From Torreya grandis (taxonomy: Eukaryota; Streptophyta; Pinopsida; Cupressales; Taxaceae), in contig JARHVA010001426.1 of the NCBI GenBank assembly GCA_037957365.1, positions 2,163,501-2,227,500 of the forward strand: a stretch of 64,000 nucleotides of DNA, read 5' to 3'. Of the stretch, positions 46,600 through 58,883 are shown one piece after another. The notes under the pieces were generated by a model that saw only the letters and a program-made list of their open reading frames with translations, was not told the DNA's origin and searched no databases. How positions within the stretch are numbered: position 1 is the stretch's first letter; each line of letters starts with the position of its first letter. The translations under genes were made by a program, and so were the position numbers.

Positions 46600-48664
46600 C
46601 ACATTTTGTGGTTTAGCTACCGTTTGCACTGAAACATATTGTGCTACTTCTTTATCTTTAAGGAATTGAATCTCTCCTTAAATTTATCATACCAATACCA
46701 TCGTATCTTGGAGGACATCCTTTTGCTATTGGGCATCAGATTAATTTCTTGCTCATAGTTCTTCACATTAGATTTTTTTAGTAGAATTTGAGATAGAGTG
46801 AGTATATCCTCTGTTGCACATGGTAATATTCACTTTTTGAATAGTTGGGGTGCCTAAATGTATACATCAATGTGATATGTCAACTTGTGTCACACCAACA
46901 CCCTTTTCATTTTGTTCCTTAGTAATAAATGCATACAAGTTGGGACACTCTTCCAGTTGGTGGTCCTTTTTACAAAAAGCACATGTAGGGTAGTTTGGAA
47001 AATATATTTGGTAATGGTCAGGGGATCCACATTTGTAACATGTCCAAGGAAAAATGACCACCTTATCCTCATCCTCTTCATCAACCCTGGTAGCCACCAT
47101 TGTCCTAGTTATTTACTACATAGGTTTAATGTGTACAATACGCTCATGCTTCATGTATATCATTGATCAGTCGACAATCATTAGTGTCATGAGTGTAAGC
47201 ATCACATATCTTACAATACTTAGACACCTTAGTGTGCATAGATTTTTATATAAAAAGGTAAGAGTGTACATCATGTTGCTCATGATATGTTTCACATGTC
47301 TGTTTGAGTATCACACAAATGATCTTGTGTAGGTAATTGCTTTGTGTATGCCCTTTGGATTCATAGTCAGTGCACCAAACACCACTGGGTGTATCATGTG
47401 TACTATTGGTTGATAAATTCTCAAGTTGTGATACCATGGATGCTATTTGAGCTTCCATAAATGAACTGATCCTTGTATCAACACTTCCAACTACTTCAAT
47501 ATGAAGGGTAGCTTTCAAAGCTTCACACAGGTTAGAAAAAGTCTTCTGAGACAATATCCATTAAAAAGGTAGTAATAAACCTCCCACAAACCATTTTGCA
47601 TGTTGCGTAACATTGATTTTAAAGGATAAATTTGAAAAGAGTGTCTTAAACCTGGCATCATACTCCCACACACTTTTAATAAGTTCTTATTTGATGTCCT
47701 TTAGCATGAAAATGGTTTGTTGTTCAAATTCTAGAATGTCAAACTCCTGAATAAATGTTGTTTTAAGTTGATCATAGTTGATGACAACTTATTGAGGATT
47801 GAACTTCTTATACCATTTGTGTACATGATCCAAAAGTGTAGTTGTGAACTATGTATCTTTATGCTCAAAAGAGGTAATGCCTTGTGCACTTCAAATAAGT
47901 TCACATTTATGGACATGCTCAGATACATTCTCCATGCCTTGATATTCTAGTAAGTGAAGTACCATTTTGTAATACACCATTTTTGGTTGAGGTGTTTGAG
48001 CTACTAGTTGTTGAGGACCTTCAACCCCTGTCGCTTGAGGGGGAAGTCCATTACCTCCTCTTATGCCTCCACCTAGTCCACCTCTAATGCCTTCACTAGT
48101 AGCGCTCATAAAATTGGGTATGGTAGCTAGGTGATTAATAAAACTTTGGCCTATACTATATCCACCTTGAGGGCTAGGCCCTCTATGCATCCTTAATTGT
48201 TTTATATAATCCATTTGAAAAGGAAAGCAAAGTGATAGGTCTATATGTATGTTAAATGACTAATGTTTAGTATCTCTTACTAGCTCAATCTCTGATTCCA
48301 CGCTATCTATATCCCAATTATGTATGTGTACTTTATTTGACTTAAGAGCATGAGCATGCACTATGGTTGGGGAGCTTGGTTGGTTCAGACTTGGTTCTTC
48401 GGTTACCGTCATCCAAATAGTTTTTCCTTTGTATAATATTAGAGGCATAGGGAATGGCTCAAAAGTGATGGGGTTCTTTTTATGTGTCTTTGCTTCCCTA
48501 CAGATATTGATAACACTTCCTAAGTTTTCTTAGTACCTTCTTGCACCACTTATTCCTATAATATTTTGTCGAGTTTCATCATACTTATACTTCCATAATG
48601 CCCATTGATTGGTTACCATTGTAAACCCATAATCTTTTACTAATTCTTTTCTACTCCCTTCCAT
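46600..48664 (-). pseudogene. gag of element C
   Basis: The likely start is the ATG at 48664 (MEGSRKELVKDYGFTMVTNQ). The first 130 or so codons have one stop only and read WALWKYKYDETRQNI and PFPMPLILYKGKTIWMTV; I do not recognise this N-terminal part. A Gly-rich linker follows (GIRGGLGGGIRGGNG, 48060-48110). The gag core runs from LLEYQGMENVSEHVHKCELI at about 47900 in broken frames (47900-47500). A knuckle region at 46867-47100 reads CYKCGSPDHYQIYFP and CAFCKKDHQLEECP: the second is a short C-X2-C-X3-H-X4-C knuckle, and the first has lost its last Cys. It would form the particle of C. Several frameshifts. Confidence 0.7.
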
Positions 48665-49217
48665 AATGTGTGACTCATAAACAAAAGGATTTATCTCTTC
48701 ATTGGCATAGTCTCAAGTCTTAAATCAATAAATAACTTCTTAATTTCTAAGGCAAAGTGTTTAATATAGCAATGACGTGATTCTCAAAGGAACTGGAACT
48801 TGGCTTCTTCAGGACATGAATGGGTGATTACAATGTAATCCAAAATGGAGCTATTTAAAACTCCTTTCCACCAAACATTAACAACTGTAGTCCATGGGGT
48901 TCCAAGTCATGCTAAAACTCTTTGTTACTCTAGGGTCCAAAACTGTCTTCTCCCAAGGTTTAAGGACCATCCTTGAGCATATGCAAAAATCCAAGTGTGT
49001 AAGTGAATTGGGATATCAACAAATAAGTTCTCATATAACATGCTATAGAGATTATTCTCTACCCATTTCCATGCCAAAAATCTTGGTTCAAGGTAGGGAA
49101 CTACAAAGTTATCTTCAACACTGGTAATCCATTATTCTATATTCACAAGAGTAATGTACTCAAACATTTTTCATGATTGAGCAACATAAGCTATAGGTCT
49201 TGGAAACAAAATGAAAA
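48665..49217 (-). other. leader of element C
   Basis: Between gag and the 5' LTR. No clear primer-binding site: bases next to the LTR (minus strand TTTTCATTTTGTTTCC) match no tRNA end convincingly. Confidence 0.4.
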
Positions 49218-50200
49218 TGTTGGGGGTTTTCTATTGTAAATATAGCTTTGACACTAAAGTCATCCCAATGAGTTAGTGTACTATCCCTTTCATGCAATAT
49301 TGAGGTCTTGTGTGCTCACCTGAAGTGTGCAACTTAAGACTAGTTCCCATGGGTTTTTGTTGCTCAGTAATAATTAGTTATATTCTTTATGTCAAACATG
49401 TGTTCAATTAGATATTACATAAAATCAAAGATAGACTTTTATGATCCTTGGAGTTCTAAGTTTGATTACCATAATTACACTGATTAACATCATTGCAGTT
49501 TCAAAGTTACTTCTTATTAAATAAAAGATGGACCAGAATTCATACTAAGTCCCAATCACTATGCTTAACTCACATGATGTCATTCATCATGAACACAACA
49601 AGTTTGATAAAACTTGCAACTTCATATATTAGGATTAAACATAAAAAACTAACAATGCATCATTCTATCCTCCTCTCAATCCTTTATAATAGGGGTATTT
49701 ATACTTGTTTAACCTTGACTAAGTGTTTATAATAATTAATAACTTGAGTAATTATCTAATGAATTTCCAATAGACTGAGAGTCATGACATTTAAAAAACT
49801 ATCTCCTCTTAAGGACCTGGGCATTTACACCCCCTATATCCATTCTATATGCTATATCCTTACTACCACATGTTCTTTTCCTTACGGGCTAGTGCAAAAA
49901 TTCTTATGAATAAGGTTTGGGTATCTTGTATGAATCATTCCTTTAACTTCTCCCACTTGTCATGTACTCCCCTATTCATTTGCTTCAGTCCTGAGTCCTA
50001 AGTCCTCAGTTTCTTCATGACTAATTCTTCTTTGACTGTGTCCTATCATGTTGGTCCTTCTGCATCATTGTCTTATTATGCCCTGTAGGTTCCATGCCAT
50101 GGTACTTTTGTGCCTATCAAGTTTTGTGCCTTGGTCCTTCCACATCGTGCTAGTCCCATGCCAAAAATGGATAATACTTAGCCAAAATTTAGGGCCAACA
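49218..50200 (-). repeat. 5' LTR of C
   Basis: 983 bp, partner of 22277-23276. It starts TGTTGGGGGTTTTC and ends AGGGCCAACA. Confidence 0.9.
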
Positions 50201-50205
50201 TAATA

Positions 50206-52450
50206 GTTGGTTGTATTCTAATTAGTGAGAGTAATTTCAATGTGTTTGATGTCATAACATTGATAGCAATTCCTAGGTCCATTAACACGTTACATATTTC
50301 ATTTTTCTATAGCTAAAGTGATAAATGAAACTCCCAAGGTCTCCATATTTTGGTAAAATTAATTTTCCTGGTAAGAGGTTAGTAAGTTTTCCATCTACTT
50401 GTATGGTATTGGGGTATTAATTTCTCCTCCCTAGGGTTTTATTACACAAACCTTTGAGGATTTCATTAAGTTTTTGAATGTGTCTTATTAATTCTAGAAG
50501 TGGTATCTCAATACTTAGTTTTATTAGTTCTTGGACTAATTCAAATTCACTTTTATTCATTATTTCCTTAAGTCTTTTGGGAAAGGGAATTGGTGGAGTA
50601 GTTAGAGTAGTTTCCCAAGGTTTTTTTACCTTAAATATATTCTTTATCTTTGATTGGATTACTAAAAGGTATTTAAATCTATTTTATAATCAATTTTTTT
50701 TGAAATAGTGATTAGAGGACTAGTCAATGTCATGCCTAAATGTAACTGAACATTACTACAGTTAATAGAATTGACCCCCATTGTTCCTTCTTGTTTAATA
50801 CCATAAATAGGGGTTGTCTATCTATTCTTGGGGATTATTACTGACTGTGTAGAGAATTTATGTTGAGTTACTTATTTAGTTTACAGAGGTTGAGTAGGTG
50901 GAGGCATCAACCCTTATTGAGGTGGAAACCTCCTTTATTGATTGAATGTTTCAGGTATCCATTATTGATTTATTTGTGAAATCCATGGTTGTTAGTTTTG
51001 ATGTGACACCCATGGTTGTGGTGATGTCCACTCTTGTGGAGGCCAATTTGGTGGTCCTGATGTTTATGGAAGTGTTGGTCCAGTCCATGACATCATCCAT
51101 AGATAGAAGGAGCTCTGGGAATAAAGTGATTTTGATTATAAGAGAAATTATTCCCTTATATTTATTTATAATTGAGTTCTTCCTTTAGTTGGGTAACTTG
51201 TTTCAATTGATTATTTAGGATAGGTAGGAGGATACAATTCTTTGTATCATGATCATTTGTATCACAAATTCCACACATATTTATGTATCAAGAGGGCAAT
51301 CTCAGTATGCATATTTCAACCTACATTTTATGTAATACATAGCCAGACATTCAGTAGTGGAATTATATTTTACTTGAAATCCATCTAGTGTGGTGTTTAA
51401 TTAAACCAAATCATTTGTTTGAATATTTAAAAATTCCTCCATGAGTTGTCCTACATCATTGCTTCATTTTCCCATTTTCTATTTTCTAATGTTAGCTCTT
51501 GTTCTTGAGTAATTCCTGGATAGTTCAACGATATCATTGAGACCTAGTTTATTTATGTCTCATTTTCCCATTAGGTTTAAGGATACTCTAGCATCATAAT
51601 CTAATCCTTTTAAGAAAATTATTTTACTCAAATATTCTTCTAACTTATATCCACATATTCTATGTTTAAAGAGGAACTAGTCAAGATAGTTTTCCATATT
51701 ATCATCTTTTAGTTTTATATGGAATAATTTCTCATTTCTATCCCTTACTATATAATAGTATTGATATGTCAAATAATCCATTTTCCATCTCATCCCATGT
51801 GTGAATAAAGTTTGGTTATAAATCCATAAACCATCTCATGGATGAATCCTTGAGTGTAGAAGGGAACAATTTTAGTTTGTGATTATTAATTTTGTAATCA
51901 TAAATTAGACACAAGATTTTAAACTCAAATGGAAATTGGCTAGGGTATTATATGTACAATCTCCTAAAAGTATATAGTATGGATGGGGATATATTATTTA
52001 TTGTAACATTTTCACCTTGATCTAGGACAATAGGATAGGTGAAAGTTCTCCCTTGTGGTTGAGCTCTATCCTATTTAGTGGATTGTCTCCCATTGTTTCT
52101 TAATAGATGTTGTAGAGATTTCTTCTAGGAGGTGTTAAATCGTTAGAAATTATTGGAAGGATACTTGATTGGAATTTAAAACTCTAGTTTAGAATATTTT
52201 TTAACCTTAATTTTTTCATCTGTAAGGATGCACCTACCTCTGGGGAATGTTACCAAAGTTTAGGTGAGGCTAACAATGGTTCTTCCTCAATAATTAGGTG
52301 TTATTTTTTTAGGTCTTATGATACACTTTATTCTTGTGACATACTAGTGGTTGTAATTTGTTGAGGGTTATTATGAATATATATCCTCTTTGAATCTCTT
52401 TGCCTATTCATAAATTTATTTGATTTATGGGAAGTTTTATTAATCAATTG
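50206..52450 (-). pseudogene. gag of element B and start of its protease region
   Basis: Minus-strand frames joined over lesions give a gag-like stretch around 51600-51720 (KLFHIKLKDDNMENYLDQF read with one stop as Gln, then GYKLEEYLSKIIFLKGL) and a knuckle-like Cys/His group near 51250-51290 in decayed form. An 80-codon + strand open run here (50946-51188) is a shadow. The region ends at the C insertion (50200) and continues in 22276-21930. It is weaker than the pol evidence but correctly placed between primer site and protease. Confidence 0.5.
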
Positions 52451-52487
52451 TCAATTTAAGATATTGTATCCTACTCACACCTAAAAA

Positions 52488-52505
52488 GTCCCAAAAATGG
52501 TGCTA
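52488..52505 (-). promoter_or_regulatory. primer-binding site of B (Athila type, decayed)
   Basis: Minus strand TAGCACCATTTTTGGGAC follows the 5' LTR after a T-run. It matches the Athila/Tat primer site TGGCGCCGTTGCCGGGGA (Asp tRNA type) with differences mostly explained by C to T or G to A change at CG sites. Confidence 0.6.
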
Positions 52506-52979
52506 AAAATGATGAGGGTCATTATGTCCTCTTCATTTAATTATCTGAGTCAAACTGATGTCATATAAAACCAAGGTTTGTGTCTAATGGCAATCAATAG
52601 TATGGTATGTAAGATAGTGACTGACAATTGTCTATTTGGGGCGAGTTGTAGATCATTTACTCATAAAAATATAATTTACTTACTTGAATTGAAATCTAAC
52701 ATATTGCTTGTAAAGGTAAACACTTTTTGCTAAAATGGAATGTTTGGGATGGAAACACACTTTAATGGAATGGATAATGCTTTTAAAAGGAAACATGCTT
52801 GCTGTAAAATAAATTGTTTTTGAAAGAAACACACAACTAGTTTAGGTTGTAGAAATTGGATTTGGTTTGAAAGGGAATGTTGTAAAGATCCAAAGAACAT
52901 AATTAAAGTGCACATGAATTAAACACACATAGAGACTTGAAAATTAAAATTTGTCGCACAAAATTTTTCATAAAGGAAT

Positions 52980-53779
52980 TGTTAGGATTAAGAGCACAAT
53001 TGATTACCTTGTATAAGCAACTAAACATAGAATTAAACCAGAAGTAAAATGTAACTAGAATTCAGAAACATCACAGAATATGAGAGACAATAAAATCTTG
53101 TATCAACACTCTTCCAGAAGGAAATACAATGAAGAAATCACACTCTTCCCACACCTCTTGGGTGTACCAGTAATTCTCCCTCAAGAGTTCTCTCTCTCAC
53201 ACAATCAATTACAAACAACAATCAACTCAACACCGAGTTGTTGTTCCCTCCACCAGTCAGTAACAATACTGCCAGTCCACCAAGTACTCAAAGTACTCTG
53301 AGTAGATCTCCCTAATCTTGCACACCTACAAATAAACTGATCTTACTTACCATGTAGATCTCCCCTGATCTTGCACAACCTACAGATCAACTGATCTTAC
53401 AATTGAAAGGATCTCTTCCTTGTCCTTGATTACAATACAGCCCCATGGGTCTCTTAAATAGATCCAATGCAAACAATAATTATAATTCCTAATTAAAATA
53501 ATTAGAAACATAGACTCAAGACTAAAATTAGTCTTTTACATGCAAACTAATTGTCCATCTAAAATTAGACCAGTTCTGGAAGCGCATGCAAACGCACACA
53601 CACACAGGTTGCCGACGTCGATTGTTGTCTGACCGATGCCGGTCGACCCCTAACCGATGTCAGTTACTGCGTACACTAAAGATGACCGATGTTGGTTGAT
53701 CAGACTGACGTCGGTTGCTCTGCAACTCAATAGCCTCCTCCATTTGCATCAGTGAAGCTTTTAGCTCCACAACTTAACA
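52980..53779. mobile_element. solo LTR of family F, copy 2
   Basis: Starts TGTTAGGATT and ends ACTTAACA, with a perfect 5-bp duplication GGAAT (52975-52979 and 53780-53784). The sequence on both sides rejoins exactly to the B LTR (compare 14330-14340). Related to 1989-2687 over the whole length but 101 bp longer, and likewise without coding sequence. Confidence 0.88.
53611..53715. promoter_or_regulatory. five helically spaced 12-bp palindromes in solo LTR copy 2
   Basis: Near-copies of ACCGACGTCGGT start at 53611, 53632, 53653, 53685 and 53704 (spacing 21, 21, 32, 19). Same motif and count as in copy 1, with slightly different spacing but still close to two or three helical turns. Confidence 0.6.
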
Positions 53780-54900
53780 GGAATGAAAGATAAAAACAAT
53801 AATAACATAAACATATAAATACCACAAATGGTATTACTTCCTTGGTTGAGTGGGATCTTGATCTCCCATGGAATATGATCAGATCACACTAAAGTTGTAA
53901 AAATATCATGAAATACATTCTTAATTAATTATGGAAATGATTACAATGCTAGAAAAGCTTAGTTTGATGTTCAATCATTTAATTTCTATGTACTTTGGTT
54001 CTATTCTCTCCTACTTATCAATAAGAAGACATTATCTATATGTGAGAATGATTTATAAAAACTGATAAAAAATTACTAACCTCCTAACAAGATCATGACT
54101 AACTAGGATCTTGTTTATTGAAAACAAAAAGATAACAACGTCTTTTCCATTTTTTCAAGGGACAAACCTGTGGGAGAGTGTTGGTGTCAGTTCTCATGTA
54201 CTATCTTTGGTTGTTATTTGTTACATATCCTTTTTGTAGTTAAAATCATTTATATTCTAGAATCAAACCCCATTATTTTACTTACACTTTCATTTAACAT
54301 TACTAATATAAATAATTATAGCTATAAATAGACATATTGCTTTTGGAAAGTTTATACATGACTTCTAGAAATGTTCCAAAAATAGATTAAGATGCTTTTG
54401 ATTAAATAAATATAGTTTTCACCATGATGCAAAGTCTTCAAAATGCCTTTTATCAAGCTCTTGTAAGCCTTTAGGACTAGTCTAAGTATCTTTAAAGCTA
54501 GATTATGCATCTTTGGAGTTAGATTGGTGATCTCTAGAGCCAGATGGATGGACTCCAGAGCTAGCATGGTGATCTTCAGAGCTATACTGGAGATGATTGG
54601 AACTGGTTTGAACTAATTTTTTAAAGTCATTTTAATTTTAAAAAAAACATTATTTTCCTCTAGTACATCTAGATGACTTGTATACATAAAAAAGATGGAT
54701 TTTTCATGCAAAAGGTTAGAACAAGGTGGTGTAAACATGCAACATTAACTTGCACAAAATAATTAAGGCAAATACTCATTTTATACTTTGAATTAGTAAT
54801 GAGTTATAGAGTGCACATTTAAATCCATGTAAAATGAAGGTTCTTTAGGGTATAATGAGGTCAATAATTAGATATAATGAGCCATTTTATGGGCTCATCA

Positions 54901-54958
54901 TAATATCATAGGCTGGTCATATCTGAATATACCAGTTTCATCCTTTTACCAATTAACA
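54901..54958 (+). repeat. right LTR of A, second part
   Basis: Colinear with 7386-7440 (AGGCTGGTCAT against AGGCTAATCAT, TTTCATCCTTTTAC, AATTAACA). It resumes the LTR that ends at 13858 and so proves that B inserted into A. Confidence 0.75.
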
Positions 54959-56452
54959 ATTAACTTCTTGTTATTACTTTGAGTTGGACCCTTTGAGGAG
55001 GTGCTTCAAGTCTCCTCATTGAATTGACATAATGGGAAATATTTGAGGCTATGGGTTGCCTATGAGCAAATAGAACCTCCATATAGGGCTGCCTACCTTG
55101 ATGTTACACCTATACTATCACTACACCTACTCAAATTGCAAGGAAAAATGAAAGAAAAAGTTGAAAGCAAATGTAAAAAGGGTGATGCACCAAATTTTAG
55201 GTCTAATACTCTTGTATATGACTTTATAACAAATCTAAGATAAGGTTTAATCTAATAACACAACTCCAAGAAATCTTTCTAGCATAAGTATTTCAATATA
55301 GAGGTCAAGCTGATACATCCATTAAGAGGGACAATCAAGGGGCCAATAATGAGACACTAGTGAAGGTTTCCCACATTTAAAATTTGTAAAAATAATTAAA
55401 AAACACCATATGACCTGAAATATGATGACTTACTCATAAAAATTCAAGAATGAAGAGGACAAATGCAAGGATATTGAACATCAACATTATCATTCATCAA
55501 GAATTCACCATAAAACACTAAATGTGAGATGAAGAAGGCATAAATAACTTGTATTCACTTCAAAAATAATGGAAAGTATCAATTTTAGTAGGTCTTTACC
55601 ATACTAACATGTAGGATACTTTATAATGTCTTTTTCAAGAGTATATATAGGATAATGGAGAAGAGAGAGAGGAGGTAGACATGTAGGTAGTTCATTATGA
55701 CTGTCATCTATCATGAAATCAATTACAATGCCAATCGAACATAAACACTAGTCTATCATTCATCCACAACATGTGTTAACTTTGATTGATGATGGCCTCA
55801 TGAGAGATTACACAAAAGTGGCTCTTAGCCTTTTATGACTCACTCTTGATATTTTGAAATTGCCCTTTCTTGATTTAGGAGTTACAAGATTATATCTTGA
55901 CACATGGCATACTTACTCTCCTTAGCATCTTTTTACGCCATTCATGATTCTTTCAATGCATCTTTCAACTTAGTGAAAATGAGACTTAAGGCTTATTACT
56001 CTTCATACTATGATCTCTATATTTAGAACCTGCAATTTCATGTCTAAGCTTGTTTGATCGAAAGGAATGCAATAAAGATAAGTCTATCACTTCATCCAAG
56101 CTCTAGTCTTTGTTTGAAGATGGCCAAAACAATCTTGTCAACCTCATAATTTTTTTAGAAGATCATGTAACCTCTGCCCACATTATAGATCATCTTCAAG
56201 TGATTATTTATCTATTAGGTCTTCACAACTTATTAGCAAGAGGTTTGGAAAGAGTTGTAGGTATTCATGCTATAGAAGCTCTATATTGTCTTGAGAACCA
56301 TATATGGATCTTGTCCATGTTCCATGACTTCAACACTAATGTTGTAGGTATTTTAGGTGTTATATTCTGATTTCACTCTATGTTTTATATCCTTATAATA
56401 CATGGATTAATATGGTTAACAACTAATTTTATTGATTTGATTTGAGCTTTAT
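54959..56452. other. unassigned region with two short open runs
   Basis: No recognised similarity. Open runs at 55043-55243 (67 codons, Lys-rich) and 56110-56370 (87 codons) lack any motif I know and could be chance or remnants of an older element. Confidence 0.35.
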
Positions 56453-56872
<420 letters not shown>

Positions 56873-58795
56873 GGGACATTGATATACTGCTTAGCTTATA
56901 TGATGTGACAACTATATTTTCTTATTTTATACATTATGGATGTATATTGTTAGTTTTGCATCATTGGTTGATATATATGATGAATCAGACTAACTACCTA
57001 CTTATTACAATGTGGATGCAAGATTGATCCTACTGTCAGAGCATGATGATGGAAAACAACATCGAAGAGGATGGAGTGGATTCGATGATTGGGGGATGAT
57101 ATAAGGAACTTCTAGTGACCTAAACTCACACACCATAATAGAATAACTTGTTGACTCTTTTGTTTGATCTAGTTAAGTAAGATTTTGAGTGCTTGAGTAC
57201 TTTGCAGTGATCATATTTTAATCTATGCATTAAAAGGAGTGATTTTATTATTCTATAGTTTTTAGATATATTCGAATATGATTGCTATGATTATTGTGTT
57301 TATGAGATGTTATTCTTGGTAAACTAGTAAATCATGTTATTAATGAATCTTTTAAAGATAGTTGAAGATAATAAACTAATCTCTATAACATACTTGACAA
57401 ATGAATTAGTGGATATAACATTAAAATGTTTGAACATATGTTTAGGTAATTATTATTATTTTATAATTTAATATAATATCTATGCCAATTCCCTATGTGG
57501 ATTATCTTAATTAAATGTTATGATGTTTGGATAATGAACCTATTTATAGAAAACTTACCTAGCACTAGTTTTTATTAGCTTTGGTAATAGTTGGCAAGAT
57601 TATCTAGTGTTAAGCATGAAGTCAACCTTTGAATAAATTGGATTGGTTTGGAACTCAAGTAGTCTTTTATTTGTCTTGATATTTTTAAATGGAGTAGGGA
57701 GACTTCATGATTATGGCATTAGACAGTGGAATTTGGTTATTTCAAACTCAACATGCAGACTCAGATTAAATTTAGTCTTCACCATTAATTGCATGCAAAT
57801 AGCATGGGGGATGACAAGGTAGGAGGAAAAAGGTTTTAAGAAAGAAATTAGGGGAGGTTTTTAGACACATAGAGGAGAGCAGGCATATTTTGATAAAGTG
57901 GGTTTTGAGCTTAGAATAAGGGAGTTGATTTTTCAATAAATCAATCTTGTTCATGTTGGTACTATAATTAAAATTCACTTTTTTTAATGTGAATTTTGAA
58001 TGGATGTGATTGAGGGTTTTTATGTTTTCATTTTAGTTTGAATAAAAAAACCTTGGGGTTGAATGGAGGGCCCTATGGATGGCTCGACCATCCACAGACC
58101 CCTAAATTCGATTAAAAATAAACCAAAACAAGAAAAGATCCTATAGGTGAATATGGAGAATTAAAATATTTTCTTCTTGCATGATTTTTATAAATTTCTT
58201 ATCCTTCTATTCGATTATATTAATCAAGTGATTGTTTTAGTAGCTTATATTTTGAGTGTAATATTTTTGGATAATGGATTTGGGTTTTTATATTTTGTGG
58301 TCTATTATATTTATATAAAAAAGAGGGTTTGAGTAGAGGTCCATGTAGATGGATAATCCATCCACAAACCCCCACACCCAAACCCAATAAACCCTATGGT
58401 AGACCCAATCCCATAGGTCTTCACCCTGATAGTTGCATGATCATGAATATTGAAAACCCTTTTCAATTTTAATAAATCTGTGTTGGTTTGCATAGTATTT
58501 AATTGAATAGGGGGTTTAGGGATTAATAGATGAAATAATGGTCTTTTTTATCAAACCATCAAGTTATCTTATAAATTGAAGGATTACGCTCAGCCCTAAA
58601 TAAAAATCCTATGCTAAATATTTGATATTATAAAACTCAGGCTTGAAGGTTTTTGATTATTCATGGGTATGCAAAAATAAGTAATTAATTACGATGTGGG
58701 ATCATGTTTTATTGAGACCTAGGTGATGACTATATTATAAATGTCAATTTTATTATCCAAGATAAGAAAATGATTTCCAATTCATAAATGAATAG

Positions 58796-58796
<1 letters not shown>
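56873..58796. other. unassigned AT-rich region
   Basis: No coding similarity; open runs are short. Contains the diverged duplication at 58050-58490. Confidence 0.4.
58050..58490 (+). repeat. diverged direct duplication with a small palindrome
   Basis: Two copies about 285 bp apart. Each has a GGATGG....CCATCCA hairpin (TGGATGGCTCGACCATCCA near 58076; GATGGATAATCCATCCA near 58349), then ACAAACCCC-like and ATAAACC blocks, then CCTATAGG or CCCATAGG and TTGCATGAT. Very diverged, so an old duplication. Confidence 0.5.

Positions 58797-58880
<84 letters not shown>
58797..58880. repeat. (TG)42 microsatellite
   Basis: Uninterrupted TG tract of 84 bp directly before the likely LTR start TGTAACC at 58879. 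Confidence 0.97.

Positions 58881-58883
<3 letters not shown>

Larger units (their letters stand above)
22277..50200 (-). mobile_element. Ty3/gypsy element C with replaced 3' half
   Basis: LTRs 22277-23276 (1000 bp) and 49218-50200 (983 bp), ends TGTTRGGGG...CCAACA. The 5-bp duplications are TAGTA (22272-22276) and TAATA (50201-50205), one mismatch. Minus-strand order: LTR, gag with zinc knuckles, protease, RT, start of RNase H, then about 630 bp of non-coding DNA with a TATA-like box, an unrelated coding region, LTR. No integrase found. Interrupted by element D at 27708-44936. Confidence 0.85.
13859..54900 (-). mobile_element. Athila/Tat-like Ty3/gypsy element B
   Basis: Bounded by LTRs 13859-15427 and 52510-54900 with ends TGATGAGG...TCATCA. 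The flanking 5-bp duplications are CAATA (13854-13858) and TAATA (54901-54905), one mismatch. Minus-strand order is LTR, decayed primer-binding site, gag, protease, RT, RNase H, integrase, an extra 3' coding region, LTR. Internal parts are 15428-22276 and 50201-52509; 22277-50200 is element C. Without insertions B would be about 12.3 kb. The primer site and extra 3' coding region fit the Athila/Tat group. Confidence 0.85.
52510..54900 (-). repeat. 5' LTR of B, split by a solo LTR
   Basis: 2391 bp including the 800-bp solo LTR and its 5-bp duplication at 52980-53784. The remaining 1586 bp are colinear with 13859-15427. Starts TGATGAGGGTCATT, ends GGGCTCATCA. Confidence 0.88.
7127..54958 (+). 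mobile_element. Tat-like Ty3/gypsy element A, outermost level of the nest
   Basis: A + strand LTR element whose own sequence is 7127-13858 plus 54901-54958; the 41 kb between is element B. The left LTR start (7127) and right LTR start (13600) share TGTAA(A)CAC followed by CTAAAATTAA. A polypurine tract precedes the right LTR. A gag-like region and a retropepsin-like domain with the D-N-G-S variant seen in Tat/Ogre elements are recognisable. I found no reverse transcriptase, RNase H or integrase between the protease (ends 10808) and the polypurine tract, so it is either deleted or a non-autonomous member. Confidence 0.7.

Noticed and set aside
52980..53779. Part of the LTR of element B
   Set aside because: Absent from the partner LTR (13859-15427), with TG...CA ends and its own GGAAT duplication, so it is a separate solo LTR.
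54959..56452. Host gene candidate at 55043-55243 or 56110-56370
   Set aside because: Single short open runs without splice-like neighbours, motifs or codon bias; no support for a host gene.
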